Source of the DNA: Streptomyces luteolifulvus
GTDB lineage: Bacteria > Actinomycetota > Actinomycetes > Streptomycetales > Streptomycetaceae
Assembly: GCF_008806595.1 (NCBI RefSeq)
Contig: NZ_VZRB01000010.1
Location: forward strand, 124,001-188,000
DNA: 64,000 bases
Reading direction: 5' to 3'
Each line of letters begins with the position of its first letter. The stretch's first letter is position 1. The translations under genes and the position numbers were made by a program. The notes under the pieces were generated by a model. That model saw only the letters and a program-made list of their open reading frames with translations. It was not told where the DNA came from and did not search any database. Shown in pieces: positions 34,752-43,616 of the stretch.

Positions 34752-35733
34752 GGGCCCCGGGCGGCGCCTTCAGAGCGGCGCGGGCCTCCGCGGCCGCCCC
34801 CGCGGCGACCGCCAGCCACACCGCCACCGAGATCCACAGCAGCACTTCCCCCGGTGTTCTCAGCCACGGGACGTCGAGGACGGCGGCGACGGACAGCATC
34901 GCCGTCGCCGTCATCCCCATCGGGAACACCGTCGACCACCGCAGGACGTCGTAGCGCAGCCGGGGGCGGCCCAGCTCGGCGAGGAACAGGACGGCGTACC
35001 AGCACACGTCGAGCGTCACCAGCGCGAGGGTCACGGTGCGCAGGACGCCGGAGTCGTCCTCGTTCCACAGGTACAGGCGGGCGCTGTCGGCGGCGGACAG
35101 CGTCGATCCGGCGAGTGCCGAGATGGCGAGCGCGCCCCCGGCCACCCAGTGGTCCCCGGCCCCTTCGGCGATCTGCCGCAGATCGAAACGGGCCAGCGCG
35201 AAGGCGTAGAGCACGAGGCCCAGCCCGAACAGGACGAGCGCCGCATGCGCGAGCCAGGCCGTCTCCTCGGCCGCGGCGAGCGTGGCGGCGAGCACGGCGA
35301 GCCCCTGCGTGGCCACGCAGCCCAGGAACACCGCTCCCGGCATACGGCGCCCCCAGTTCCCCATGACGAGGACGAGCAGCCACGGCCACACCAGTACGGC
35401 CAGCGCCAGCAGCGCCTGCGCCAGGATCTGCCACCCCAGGGCGGAGAAACGGGTGCCGAGCACGGTGGTCGCGGCGACGGCCGTGAGCGCGCCCGGTGTC
35501 GCCGCCTCCGCCAGCCATCTCCCGCGCTCGCGCAGCAGCCGTACGGCGAAGTCCGCCGCCAGCCCCAGCCAGGCGGCGCAGGCCAGCGCCAGCGCGATAC
35601 GGGACAGGACCTCGTACCCCGTCAGGTGCAGGCCGACCGACACGATGCCGGTCGCCAGCACGGCGGCACCGGCCGTCGGCGGGCGCTGCGCCCACCAGGA
35701 GCGGAGGGGGGAGCGAGGGGAGGTGGCGGGCAT
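34729..35733 (-). CDS. TDT/SLAC1-type (TehA-like) transporter
   Basis: A 334-residue membrane protein with about ten TM helices. GAAVLATGIVSVGLHLTG at the N-terminus and WSTVFPMGMTATAMLSVA near the C-terminus are typical of the tellurite-resistance/dicarboxylate transporter (TDT) and SLAC1 anion-channel family. Substrates in the family include C4-dicarboxylates, sulfite and chloride; none can be assigned here. It lies between the two NlpC/P60 genes without obvious functional connection. Confidence 0.82.
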   Translation of the reverse strand: MPATSPRSPLRSWWAQRPPTAGAAVLATGIVSVGLHLTGYEVLSRIALALACAAWLGLAADFAVRLLRERGRWLAEAATPGALTAVAATTVLGTRFSALGWQILAQALLALAVLVWPWLLVLVMGNWGRRMPGAVFLGCVATQGLAVLAATLAAAEETAWLAHAALVLFGLGLVLYAFALARFDLRQIAEGAGDHWVAGGALAISALAGSTLSAADSARLYLWNEDDSGVLRTVTLALVTLDVCWYAVLFLAELGRPRLRYDVLRWSTVFPMGMTATAMLSVAAVLDVPWLRTPGEVLLWISVAVWLAVAAGAAAEARAALKAPPGALRSTAPR

Positions 35734-35768
35734 GGGGCGATGCTAAGGAGCCCCGCCCGCGTTGCGAG

Positions 35769-35792
35769 CGGGGCACGCGCGCGTGTGCCCCG
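35769..35792 (-). terminator. Terminator after the riboswitch-controlled NlpC/P60 gene
   Basis: CGGGGCAC and GTGCCCCG form an 8-bp stem with an 8-nt loop, 44 bp past the stop of the 35836-37044 gene and before the transporter gene on the same strand. Confidence 0.5.
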
Positions 35793-35835
35793 AAAGACGC
35801 GCGGGCGCGGGCGCCGGGCCCCGGCCCTACAGCCG

Positions 35836-37044
35836 TCAGGCCGGGCGGACCACGCTGTGGATCGACGACTCGCCGTCGTAGTAGATCGACTCCTCGCGGA
35901 CGTACGCGCCGGGCTTCGGGGCGTGGATCATCATGCCGTTGCCGATGTAGATGCCGACGTGGCTGAGGTCCTCGTAGAAGAAGACCAGGTCACCGGGCTG
36001 GGCGGCGGAGAGGGAGACCGTGGTGCCCGCGTTGACCTGGTCCCAGGTGGTGCGGGGGAGGCTGACGTCGGCGGCTTTCCATGCGGCCTGGGTGAGGCCG
36101 GAGCAGTCGTAGGAGTCGGGGCCGGTGGCGCCCCACACGTACGGCTTGCCGATCTGGGCGCGGGCGAAGGCGAGGGCCTTCTCGGCCTTGGTGGCGTACG
36201 AGGAGTCCGTCGACGAGGAGCCCGACGACGAGGACGAATCGGAGGAGGACGAGCTCGACGAGCCGCTGTCCTGCTGGGCGGCCTCCTGTCGCGCCGCCTC
36301 CTGCCGGGCGGCCTCCTCCCGGGCCTTCTGCTCCGCCGCCGCCTGCTGCTCGGCCAGCTCCGCGGCCTTGCGTGCCGCCTCCTCCTGCTTCTGCTTCTCG
36401 ATCGCCGCCAGCCGCGCCTTCTCCTCCGCCGTCAGCTCCGACAGCAGCTCGCGCGCGTCGGAGAGCTTCGTCTGGACGGTGGACTTGGCGGTCTGCAGGT
36501 CGTTCCGCGACTCGGTGAGCTTCGTGAGGCTCTGGGCGGCCTCCTGACGCTTCTTCATCGTCGCGGACTGCTCGGTGATGTAGTCGTCGACCGCGCCCTT
36601 CTGACGGCTGGTCATCCGGCCCATCAGCTGGGTCTGGTCGAAGTAGTCCTGCGGGGAGTCCGCGAGCAGGAAGGTCGCGGTGTCCGGAGCGGCGGCGCCG
36701 GTCCGGTACTGGGCCGCGGCGAAGGTACCGAGCTCCTCCCGCGCCTCGTTGAGCTTCTGGGTGCGCTTGGCCACGTCGTCGAGGAGGGTGTCGACCTGCC
36801 GGCGCTGCTTCTCGGTCTGTTCCTTGGCCGCGTTGTACTTCTCGGTCGCCGACTCCGCCTGGCGGTACAGGTCGTCGACCTTCTTCTCGACCTCTTCGAG
36901 GCTCGGCTTGTCGTCGGCCGACGGAGCGGCGTTGGCCGTCTGGGACAGCAGGGCCACGGAGGTGAGGGCCGCTGTGGCGAGGGCGGGGGTCCGTATACCT
37001 GCTACACGCGTCCCGCCGGGACGCGGCTTGCGGTGCGACGCCAA
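35836..37044 (-). CDS. Secreted NlpC/P60 cell-wall peptidase (C40) under c-di-AMP riboswitch
   Basis: A 402-residue RipA-like endopeptidase: exported N-terminus (ASHRKPRPGGTRVAG then a hydrophobic stretch ending TANA), a long coiled coil rich in Gln/Lys/Ala (about 45-290), a Ser-rich linker (DSGSSSSSSSDSSSSSG) and an NlpC/P60 domain with catalytic Cys in DSYDCSGLTQAAW, His in LSHVGIYIGNG and MIHAPKP. The start codon is TTG, with AAGGAG 9 bp upstream. The ydaO riboswitch in its leader ties expression to c-di-AMP, as for other Streptomyces wall-lytic enzymes. Confidence 0.92.
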   Translation of the reverse strand: MASHRKPRPGGTRVAGIRTPALATAALTSVALLSQTANAAPSADDKPSLEEVEKKVDDLYRQAESATEKYNAAKEQTEKQRRQVDTLLDDVAKRTQKLNEAREELGTFAAAQYRTGAAAPDTATFLLADSPQDYFDQTQLMGRMTSRQKGAVDDYITEQSATMKKRQEAAQSLTKLTESRNDLQTAKSTVQTKLSDARELLSELTAEEKARLAAIEKQKQEEAARKAAELAEQQAAAEQKAREEAARQEAARQEAAQQDSGSSSSSSSDSSSSSGSSSTDSSYATKAEKALAFARAQIGKPYVWGATGPDSYDCSGLTQAAWKAADVSLPRTTWDQVNAGTTVSLSAAQPGDLVFFYEDLSHVGIYIGNGMMIHAPKPGAYVREESIYYDGESSIHSVVRPA

Positions 37045-37059
37045 GGGAGGCGACTCCTT

Positions 37060-37215
37060 CCAGTGGTCCGCCTACCGAGTTAGCTGTCGGGTTCGGGCGG
37101 GTGGTTCGGAAGGGTTGCCCTACGGCCGTTTCCCGGGAAGGGAGGCGGGCCGATTCACCCCAAGGTCGGTGGGTCCCCGGTTCCGGTTCGCCCGCGGGGG
37201 CGTTCCGGATTCGGC
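37060..37215 (-). ncRNA. ydaO-yuaA (c-di-AMP) riboswitch
   Basis: Reading the minus strand, the leader holds in order ACCGGGGACCC (37181-37171), GGGGTGAATCGG (37161-37150), GTAGGG...AACCCTTCC, and the hallmark block CCGAACCCGACAGC-TAACTCGGTAGGCG (37096-37069). These are the conserved segments of the ydaO class that binds cyclic di-AMP. The 3' end abuts the SD (AAGGAG, 37059-37054), where GGAG-TCGC-CTCC can fold to mask it. The exact 5' limit is approximate. Confidence 0.9.
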
Positions 37216-37704
37216 GGAGGCCGCGCGGCCCGGCGACGTTCGCCGGTGGGGGTCGTACGGCCCGCCCGGCACGCTAGCCAACTCGTGGGGCCCCTGTGAA
37301 GGTTGATGGGTGATATGCCCGATACATTTTCGTGACCTCGTGCTTCGGTGTTGCTCGACGTGGTCAATCCGAAGGGATTTGAGGCGACTTAGGCGTGTTT
37401 CACCGGAGAAGCAATATCTGCCCGCTTCCGGTCCACGCTCCGCCGGGTCGACAGCGGACAGTGACGGGACGGTCCTGGAGGGCAAGAAGACCCCGGGGGG
37501 CGGGGAGATCCTCGGTCGCCGTGGACCGGAATCGGCCGGAGTTCTCGGGGCGGCGGCGGAGTGTCAGTGGGGCGCCTTAGGGTCTGTCCGAGGACACAGG
37601 TGGGATTCGGAGACCGTGCCAGGTGGACGGAGCCGTGCGTGCCAGACCCCGCGACCCGCGACCCTCGGCCCGGGGCGTCGGGCAGGCCCTAAACTCGGAG
37701 AGCG
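37216..37704. other. Divergent intergenic region between the riboswitch and pcrA
   Basis: About 490 bp. The left part must carry the promoter of the riboswitch RNA; AT-richer sequence at 37310-37340 is the likely site. Near pcrA, TAAACT (37690-37695) resembles a -10 and GGAG (37697-37700) a short-spaced SD. No supported gene was found; the minus-strand open frame here overlaps the riboswitch and is rejected. Confidence 0.45.
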
Positions 37705-40188
37705 ATGAGCAGCCTCTTTGACGACAGCTTTCTGGCGGATCTTCGGGCCCCGCGGGGCCATGGGGAAGAGCACCCGCCACCGCCCGAGGACGATCATGTA
37801 CCGGAGCCGGTTCCGGACGATCTGTTCGGCGGTAAGTTCGACGTGCCGCCGGACCGGGACGAGTACTATCGCGACGGCGCCCCGCGCCCCGCGGTGGACC
37901 CGGCCGCGCTGCTGGAGGGGCTGAACGAGAACCAGCGCGCGGCGGTCGTCCACTCCGGAGCCCCGCTGCTCATCGTGGCCGGCGCCGGCTCCGGCAAGAC
38001 CCGTGTGCTCACCCACCGCATCGCGTACCTCCTCGGCGAGCGGAACGTCCATCCGGGCCAGATCCTCGCGATCACCTTCACCAACAAGGCCGCCGGCGAG
38101 ATGAAGGAGCGCGTCGAGCAGCTCGTCGGACCGCGCGCCAACGCGATGTGGGTGATGACCTTCCACAGCGCGTGCGTGCGCATCCTGCGCCGCGAGAGCA
38201 AGAAGCTCGGCTTCACCTCGTCCTTCTCGATCTACGACGCCGCCGACTCCAAGCGTCTGATGGCCCTGGTCTGCCGTGACCTGGACCTCGACCCCAAGCG
38301 CTACCCGCCGAAGTCCTTCAGCGCCAAGATCAGCAACCTCAAGAACGAGCTGATCGACGAGGAGGACTTCGCCGCCCAGGCCTCCGACGGCTTCGAGAAG
38401 ACCCTCGCCCAGGCCTACGCCCTCTACCAGTCCCGGCTGCGCGAGGCCAACGCCCTCGACTTCGACGACCTGATCATGACGACGGTCAATCTGCTGCGCG
38501 CCTTCCCGGACGTCGCCGAGCACTACCGCCGCCGCTTCCGCCACGTTCTCGTGGACGAGTACCAGGACACCAACCACGCCCAGTACGCGCTCGTGCGGGA
38601 ACTCGTCGGCACCGGCGAGCACGACGAGGACGTACCGCCCAGCGAGTACGACCTCCGGCCCGCCGAGCTCTGCGTCGTGGGCGACGCCGACCAGTCGATC
38701 TACGCCTTCCGCGGCGCGACGATCCGCAACATCCTCCAGTTCGAGGAGGACTACCCGGACGCGACGACGATCCTGCTGGAACAGAACTACCGCTCCACCC
38801 AGACGATCCTCAGCGCGGCCAACGCCGTCATCGAGCGCAACGAGTCCCGCCGCCCCAAGAACCTGTGGACCAACGCGGGCACGGGCGCGCGCATCACCGG
38901 CTATGTCGCGGACACCGAGCACGACGAGGCGCAGTTCGTCGCCGACGAGATAGACCGTCTCACGGACGCGGGCGACGCCAAGGCCGGCGATGTCGCCGTC
39001 TTCTACCGGACCAACGCGCAGTCCCGTGTCTTCGAAGAGGTCTTCATCCGCGTCGGCCTGCCCTACAAGGTCGTCGGCGGCGTCCGCTTCTACGAGCGCA
39101 AGGAGGTCCGGGACGTCCTCGCCTATCTGCGGGTCCTGGCCAACCCGGAGGACTCGGTCCCCCTGCGCCGCATCCTCAACGTGCCCAAGCGGGGCATCGG
39201 CGACCGCGCGGAGGCGATGATCGACGCCCTCGCCCAGCGCGAGAAGATCAGCTTCCCGCAGGCGCTCCGGCGTGTGGACGAGGCGTACGGCATGGCTTCG
39301 CGCTCCACGAACGCCGTCAAGCGGTTCAACACCCTGATGGAGGACCTCCGTACGATCGTCGAGTTCGGGGCGGGTCCGGCGACCGTTCTGGAGGCGGTCC
39401 TCGAACGCACCGGCTACCTCGCCGAGTTGCAGGCCTCCACCGACCCGCAGGACGAGACCCGGATCGAGAACCTCCAGGAACTCGCCGCCGTGGCCCTGGA
39501 GTTCGAGCAGGAGCGCGGGGAGGGCGAGTCGGTCGCCCTGTCCGACTTTCTGGAGCAGGTGGCCCTGGTCGCCGACTCCGACCAGATCCCCGACGAGGAC
39601 GAGGACGGCTCCGGCGTCATCACCCTGATGACCCTGCACACCGCCAAGGGCCTGGAGTTCCCGGTCGTGTTCCTGACCGGCATGGAGGACGGCGTCTTCC
39701 CGCACATGCGCGCCCTCGGCCAGACCAAGGAGCTGGAGGAGGAGCGGCGCCTGGCGTACGTCGGCATCACGCGCGCGCGTGAACGGCTGTATCTGACCCG
39801 GTCGTCGCTGCGGAGCGCATGGGGGCAGCCGTCGTACAACCCGCCCTCGCGCTTCCTGGAGGAGATCCCGGCGCAGCACGTGGACTGGAAGCGCACCGGC
39901 GCCACCGCGCCCGCCTCCTCCGGCCCGGCATCCGGTGTGGCGGCCTCGCTGTCCTCGTCCCGCTCCCGCTCCTCGGCGTCCGGCGCCTCCGGGTTCGCCA
40001 CGCGCCGGACCTCGGAGAAGCCGGTCGTCGCCCTGGCGGTCGGGGACCGGGTGACCCACGACCAGTTCGGGCTCGGCACGGTCGTCGCGGTGAAGGGCAC
40101 GGGTGCCAACGCCGAGGCGACGATCGACTTCGGGGACAGCAAGCCGAAGCGGCTCCTGCTGCGCTACGCGCCCGTGGAGAAGCTGTAG
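37705..40188 (+). CDS. pcrA: ATP-dependent DNA helicase PcrA (UvrD/Rep family)
   Basis: An 827-residue SF1A helicase acting in repair, plasmid replication and removal of recombinase from DNA. Motifs: Walker A AGAGSGKTRVLTHRIAYLL, motif Ia ITFTNKAAGEMKERV, Walker B VDEYQDTNHAQY, motif III GDADQSIYAFRGA, motif IV LEQNYRST, motif V MTLHTAKGLEFPVVF and motif VI VGITRARERLYLTRS. A 60-residue acidic N-terminal extension and a C-terminal Tudor-like fold (VGDRVTHDQFGLGTVVAVKG) are as in actinobacterial PcrA. Terminated by a clear hairpin. Confidence 0.97.
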   Translation: MSSLFDDSFLADLRAPRGHGEEHPPPPEDDHVPEPVPDDLFGGKFDVPPDRDEYYRDGAPRPAVDPAALLEGLNENQRAAVVHSGAPLLIVAGAGSGKTRVLTHRIAYLLGERNVHPGQILAITFTNKAAGEMKERVEQLVGPRANAMWVMTFHSACVRILRRESKKLGFTSSFSIYDAADSKRLMALVCRDLDLDPKRYPPKSFSAKISNLKNELIDEEDFAAQASDGFEKTLAQAYALYQSRLREANALDFDDLIMTTVNLLRAFPDVAEHYRRRFRHVLVDEYQDTNHAQYALVRELVGTGEHDEDVPPSEYDLRPAELCVVGDADQSIYAFRGATIRNILQFEEDYPDATTILLEQNYRSTQTILSAANAVIERNESRRPKNLWTNAGTGARITGYVADTEHDEAQFVADEIDRLTDAGDAKAGDVAVFYRTNAQSRVFEEVFIRVGLPYKVVGGVRFYERKEVRDVLAYLRVLANPEDSVPLRRILNVPKRGIGDRAEAMIDALAQREKISFPQALRRVDEAYGMASRSTNAVKRFNTLMEDLRTIVEFGAGPATVLEAVLERTGYLAELQASTDPQDETRIENLQELAAVALEFEQERGEGESVALSDFLEQVALVADSDQIPDEDEDGSGVITLMTLHTAKGLEFPVVFLTGMEDGVFPHMRALGQTKELEEERRLAYVGITRARERLYLTRSSLRSAWGQPSYNPPSRFLEEIPAQHVDWKRTGATAPASSGPASGVAASLSSSRSRSSASGASGFATRRTSEKPVVALAVGDRVTHDQFGLGTVVAVKGTGANAEATIDFGDSKPKRLLLRYAPVEKL

Positions 40189-40199
40189 CGGTCATGCGA

Positions 40200-40227
40200 T
40201 GAGCCCCCGCTGAGGAGCGGGGGCTCA
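40200..40227. terminator. Bidirectional terminator between pcrA and the M23 peptidase gene
   Basis: TGAGCCCCCGCT and AGCGGGGGCTCA form a 12-bp perfect stem with loop GAGG, between two converging genes. Confidence 0.88.
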
Positions 40228-40285
40228 CAGGGAAGCCGGAGGGCCCACGAGGGCGTCTTTCGCGTTGCTCTGCCGTTCGCGTCGC

Positions 40286-41878
40286 TCAGGTGGGCTCGAG
40301 GCCGTGGCTGCGCAGCCACGGCAGCGGGTCTATCGCCGAGCCGCCGCCCGGCCGTACCTCGAAGTGCAGGTGCGGGCCGGTCGAGTTGCCGGAGTTCCCC
40401 GAGTAGGCGATCGGGTCGCCGGCCTTGACCGTCGTACCGGAGACGACCCGGTAGGTGGAGAGGTGGCAGTACCACGTCTCCGTGCCGTCCTTGGCGGTCA
40501 CGATCATCATGTTGCCGTACGCGCTGTTCCACTCCGTGCGGACGGTGCCGTCGGTCGCGGCCATCACCGTCGTGCCGTAGGAGACCGGGAAGTCGATGCC
40601 CGTGTGCACGGACATCCAGTTGATGCCGGCCTGGCCGTAGTAGGCGCTGAGCCCGCGCGTGGCGACCGGCAGCGCATACTTCGGACGCAGCCGCTCCTTG
40701 CGCGCGGCCTCCGCCGCGGCCCGCTTCTTCTCGGCCAGCTGCTCGGCCTTGAAGTCGATACGTTCCTGCGTACGGCTGGCCCGGTCGGCGAAGTCGTCGG
40801 CGCCCGCGGAGAGGCTCTCGAGCTGGCTGTCCAGCTTGTTGTTCGCGGCGGACGGCTTCACGGCGGTCGCGTCGGACGCCGTGGTGGAGGTGTCCTTGCC
40901 GTCGCCGGTCAGCGTACCGACGGAGGCGGCGGCGATGCCCGCGACACCCATCACACACACCGAGGGCACGGCCACCGTCAGGAGCGCGGAGCGCTTGGGG
41001 GGCGGACGGCGGCGGGAGCGGGCCGCGCCGCGGGCGACCGGGGCCGGTGAGATCTCTTCCTGGTCGTCGAGGAGCGGGGACACGGCGGGCAGCTCACCGG
41101 TCCGGCTCAACTCGTCGCCGTCGAAAGCGGGTTCATCGGCGGGGACATGCTCGAAGAGCTCGGTCGCCTGCTGGTCGAAGTCGGCCGTTTCGTGCTGCTC
41201 GAAGGGCTCGCCATGCCCCTCGAAGGGCTCGGCGTGCTGCGAGAAGGGCTCAGCGTGCTGTGCGAAGGGCTCGGCGTGCTGACCGTAGGCGTCCGTCGTG
41301 TGCGGCGTCTCGCCGGTGGTGCCGTCGGTGTTCCACTGCGTGGCGTCGTAGGCACCGGTGTCGAAGGCCTGCGTGCCCCAGCCCCAGTGCTGGGTCTGGT
41401 CGGCCGGTCCCGCGGACTGGTCGGGCTGGAGCCAGGCGCTCGCGTCCCACTGGCCGCTCACGTCATGACCGGTGGCCTGCGCCGGAATGCCGCCGAGCTG
41501 CTGGTGGCCGGTGGTCCAGGCAGTGTTGTCGTAGGCCCCGGTGTCGTAGGCGGCGTGGTGCTGGGCCGCGTACGCGTCGTAGTTCAGGGACTGGTGGCTG
41601 CCGCCGGCCCATGCCGTCGTGTCGTACGAGGCGGTGCCGTGGCCGGCCGACGGGAGGTTGCCGAAGAGGGGGTCGCTCTCGAAGGTCGCTGTGGTGTGGC
41701 CGCCCGTTTCATAACCGGCGTTGCCGAAACCGTCGGTGGCGTAGGTGCCGTACGTGCCGTGCGTGGTGAAGCTGCCGTACTGGGCTTCCTGTCCGCCGTA
41801 GGACGCGTACTGTGCCGAGGCGGCGTCGGAGGCCGGAGCCGGGGTGGTCAAGCTCCCCGACGGGTGACGGTCGTTCAC
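40286..41878 (-). CDS. Membrane-anchored M23 (LytM-type) metallopeptidase with long repetitive N-terminus
   Basis: A 530-residue protein. The N-terminal 300 residues are Gly/Tyr/His/Thr-rich, with four heptad copies of QHAEPFx, and are presumably cytoplasmic. One TM segment (LLTVAVPSVCVMGVAGIAAASV) leads to a short coiled coil and a C-terminal LytM domain with zinc ligands in VHTGIDFP and GPHLHFEV plus the YCHLS motif, so the catalytic site looks complete. Likely a peptidoglycan endopeptidase or wall-remodelling factor. The GTG at 41878 has AGAGAAG upstream; a -35/-10 pair lies 48-78 bp before it. Confidence 0.88.
   Translation of the reverse strand: MNDRHPSGSLTTPAPASDAASAQYASYGGQEAQYGSFTTHGTYGTYATDGFGNAGYETGGHTTATFESDPLFGNLPSAGHGTASYDTTAWAGGSHQSLNYDAYAAQHHAAYDTGAYDNTAWTTGHQQLGGIPAQATGHDVSGQWDASAWLQPDQSAGPADQTQHWGWGTQAFDTGAYDATQWNTDGTTGETPHTTDAYGQHAEPFAQHAEPFSQHAEPFEGHGEPFEQHETADFDQQATELFEHVPADEPAFDGDELSRTGELPAVSPLLDDQEEISPAPVARGAARSRRRPPPKRSALLTVAVPSVCVMGVAGIAAASVGTLTGDGKDTSTTASDATAVKPSAANNKLDSQLESLSAGADDFADRASRTQERIDFKAEQLAEKKRAAAEAARKERLRPKYALPVATRGLSAYYGQAGINWMSVHTGIDFPVSYGTTVMAATDGTVRTEWNSAYGNMMIVTAKDGTETWYCHLSTYRVVSGTTVKAGDPIAYSGNSGNSTGPHLHFEVRPGGGSAIDPLPWLRSHGLEPT
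41190..41281 (-). repeat. 21-bp tandem repeat encoding QHAEPF heptads
   Basis: About four copies of a 21-bp unit (core GAAGGGCTC on the + strand) encode QHAEPFA, QHAEPFS, QHAEPFE and GHGEPFE in the N-terminal tail of the M23 protein. Confidence 0.7.
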
Positions 41879-42178
41879 CAACTTCTCTTTCGCCTCGACA
41901 ACAGGGGCTGCCAGAGCAGTGCGGTGACTGTACCCGGCGGTACGCGGGCACGACAATCTTCGTCAGGTTTCGTGCGAGCAGGAAACGGGCATTCGGCCGT
42001 GTTTCGGGGACCGCGGACGCGAGTTTGGTTCTATGTTCGAAATCTGTTCGATGACGGTGGCTGTCCGGGGCCGGTGAGGCGGCTGTGGCGGTCCGTTACG
42101 GTCTGTTACGACCCGATTACTGGTGCCGGGCTGGTGCCGCTGTCGCGGCCGCTGCGGAGGTTGGACCGGTCGCGGCCC
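41879..42178. other. 300-bp gap between the lipase-like and M23 genes
   Basis: It holds the predicted M23 promoter (41927-41956) and a LexA-box-like sequence at 42037-42051 that does not fit the consensus. Nothing else is supported. Confidence 0.4.
41927..41956 (-). promoter_or_regulatory. Predicted promoter of the M23 peptidase gene
   Basis: On the minus strand, TTGTCG (41956-41951), an 18-bp spacer and TACAGT (41932-41927), about 48 bp before the GTG. Confidence 0.35.
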
Positions 42179-43045
42179 TCACGCCACCGTCAGACCGCCC
42201 GCGCGGGCGCCCGCCTCGGCTTCGGTCCACGCCAGATCGAGCGCCTGCCGTATCCCCGTCGCCACGGCCGGGTGGACGGGCAGGGCGAGGTGTCCGACAC
42301 CGCTCACCCGCACGTTCTGCGCCAGCAGGTCGGGGTGCTCGATGCAGGCGGCCTCCAGCGGGTCCATCAGGTGGTCCAGGTCGCTCCAGAAGCTGACGAA
42401 GTGCGTCCGGCAGCCGGGAGCCGGGAGGGCCAGCTCTTCCAGCAGCTCGGAGCCCGGACGCATCTGGCGCACGATGGGGTGCGCGTTCGCCAGCGGCGCC
42501 ACCTTCGTGCCGGAGTGCGGTGTACCGAGCGTCACCAGCGTCCTCACGCGGAGGTCACCGCCCAGGCGCTGGGCGTAGTAGCGCGCTATCAGCCCGCCGA
42601 GGCTGTGGCCCACGATGTCGACCTGTCGGCTCCCCGTGCGCTCGCAGATCTCCTCTATGTGGCGCCCGAGCAGATCTGCCGCGGTACGGATGTCGCAGGT
42701 CAGCGGAGAGTAGTTGAGCGACTCGACCTGCTGCCTGCCGTGCTGGGCGAGGCTGCGGCGCAGCAGGACGAAGACCGAGCGGTTGTCGATGAAGCCGTGC
42801 AGCAGGACGACGGGGGGCTTGGCCTCCGTGGGCAGCTGTGCCGCCCCGTCCGGTGAGGGGATCGGGGGCGCCGGGGCGCGGCGCTCCTGGATGATGCCGG
42901 AGGGGTAGAGCAGGAGGTGACCCGCGAGGATCGCGATCTCCAGGGCCGTCGCCTTCAGAAGGGCCAGGGAGAGACCCGCCAGCTTGGTGGGGAAAAGGCG
43001 CTGGCAGAGCGGAAGAAAGGGCAACGGTGCCCCGGTGACCTTCAT
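42179..43045 (-). CDS. Alpha/beta-hydrolase, lipase/esterase-like
   Basis: A 288-residue alpha/beta hydrolase with an N-terminal hydrophobic anchor (LAGLSLALLKATALEIAILAGHLLLYPSG). The oxyanion motif VVLLHGFIDNRS, nucleophile elbow VGHSLGGLIARYYA, acid in FWSDLDHLMDP and catalytic His in VSGVGHLALPVHPAV are all present. It resembles secreted or membrane-bound triacylglycerol lipases of actinomycetes. The ATG at 43045 has a near-perfect CAGGAGGT SD. Substrate unknown. Confidence 0.87.
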   Translation of the reverse strand: MKVTGAPLPFLPLCQRLFPTKLAGLSLALLKATALEIAILAGHLLLYPSGIIQERRAPAPPIPSPDGAAQLPTEAKPPVVLLHGFIDNRSVFVLLRRSLAQHGRQQVESLNYSPLTCDIRTAADLLGRHIEEICERTGSRQVDIVGHSLGGLIARYYAQRLGGDLRVRTLVTLGTPHSGTKVAPLANAHPIVRQMRPGSELLEELALPAPGCRTHFVSFWSDLDHLMDPLEAACIEHPDLLAQNVRVSGVGHLALPVHPAVATGIRQALDLAWTEAEAGARAGGLTVA

Positions 43046-43616
43046 GGCCGACCTCCTGTCGGCACGCAAAGGGACGGCTCTGTCCCCCGTGTGCCCTCGT
43101 GGGAAGTCGCGCCGAGGGCGATCGACGATGCGCGGTCGGGGCGGGTGGGGTGGTGAGTACGGTCCGCGGCGCGTGGTGCTTGTGGTGCTGGTGGTGCGCC
43201 ACTGACGTGACGGGGTCCCCTGTCGGTGTGGCTACGAGGCTCCCCGCTGTCGTGCCTTACCTGCCCTGCGTGCCCTTCGTGCCCTTGTCGAATCGCCGCT
43301 CCCCCACGTCGCGCGGTGTGCGGCGCGGTGGTGCGGCGACCTCGTTGCGGCTCCCGTTGCGCGTGTTCCCGCTGTGGCATGTGTGCCGCAGACGCCTGTG
43401 ACCAATGTGCCACAGGCGTCTGCGTCGCGCGTGTCGCAGAGACTCGGAACAGTGCGCTGCCGATGTGTCCCATCGTGTGATTTCCCCCTCGGTATCCGCC
43501 GCGAAACTGCCGGTTGCGGGATGCTTTGGGTAACGTTCGTTCACTTCTCTGGCCGGATTTCGGGTATCGCGGTACTCGTCGGTAGGGATGGACGCAGTCG
43601 CTTCATGGAGGCAGTG
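43046..43616. other. 571-bp divergent intergenic region
   Basis: No supported gene. It has an exact inverted repeat, CGCAGACGCCTGTG (43387-43400) and CACAGGCGTCTGCG (43411-43424), with a 10-bp spacer. The GTGGCA/TGTGCC-rich surroundings make further weak pairing possible. Promoters of both flanking genes must lie here, but none is clear. Confidence 0.45.
43387..43424. promoter_or_regulatory. Perfect 14-bp inverted repeat in a divergent promoter region
   Basis: Arms of 14 bp separated by 10 bp. Both flanking genes start away from it, so a terminator is not expected. It could be an operator for either gene or the end of an unannotated small RNA. Confidence 0.5.

Noticed and set aside
37120..37485. 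Minus-strand open frame upstream of the NlpC/P60 gene
   Set aside because: It overlaps the c-di-AMP riboswitch aptamer; conserved RNA motifs explain the sequence better.
42037..42051. LexA/SOS-box-like TCGAA-atct-GTTCGA
   Set aside because: One half-site is short by a base compared with TCGAAC-N4-GTTCGA, and neither flanking gene is an obvious SOS gene.
43042..43473. 143-residue minus-strand frame in the divergent region
   Set aside because: Starts inside the lipase SD region, lacks its own SD, and is Arg/His/Ala-rich as expected of noncoding GC-rich DNA.
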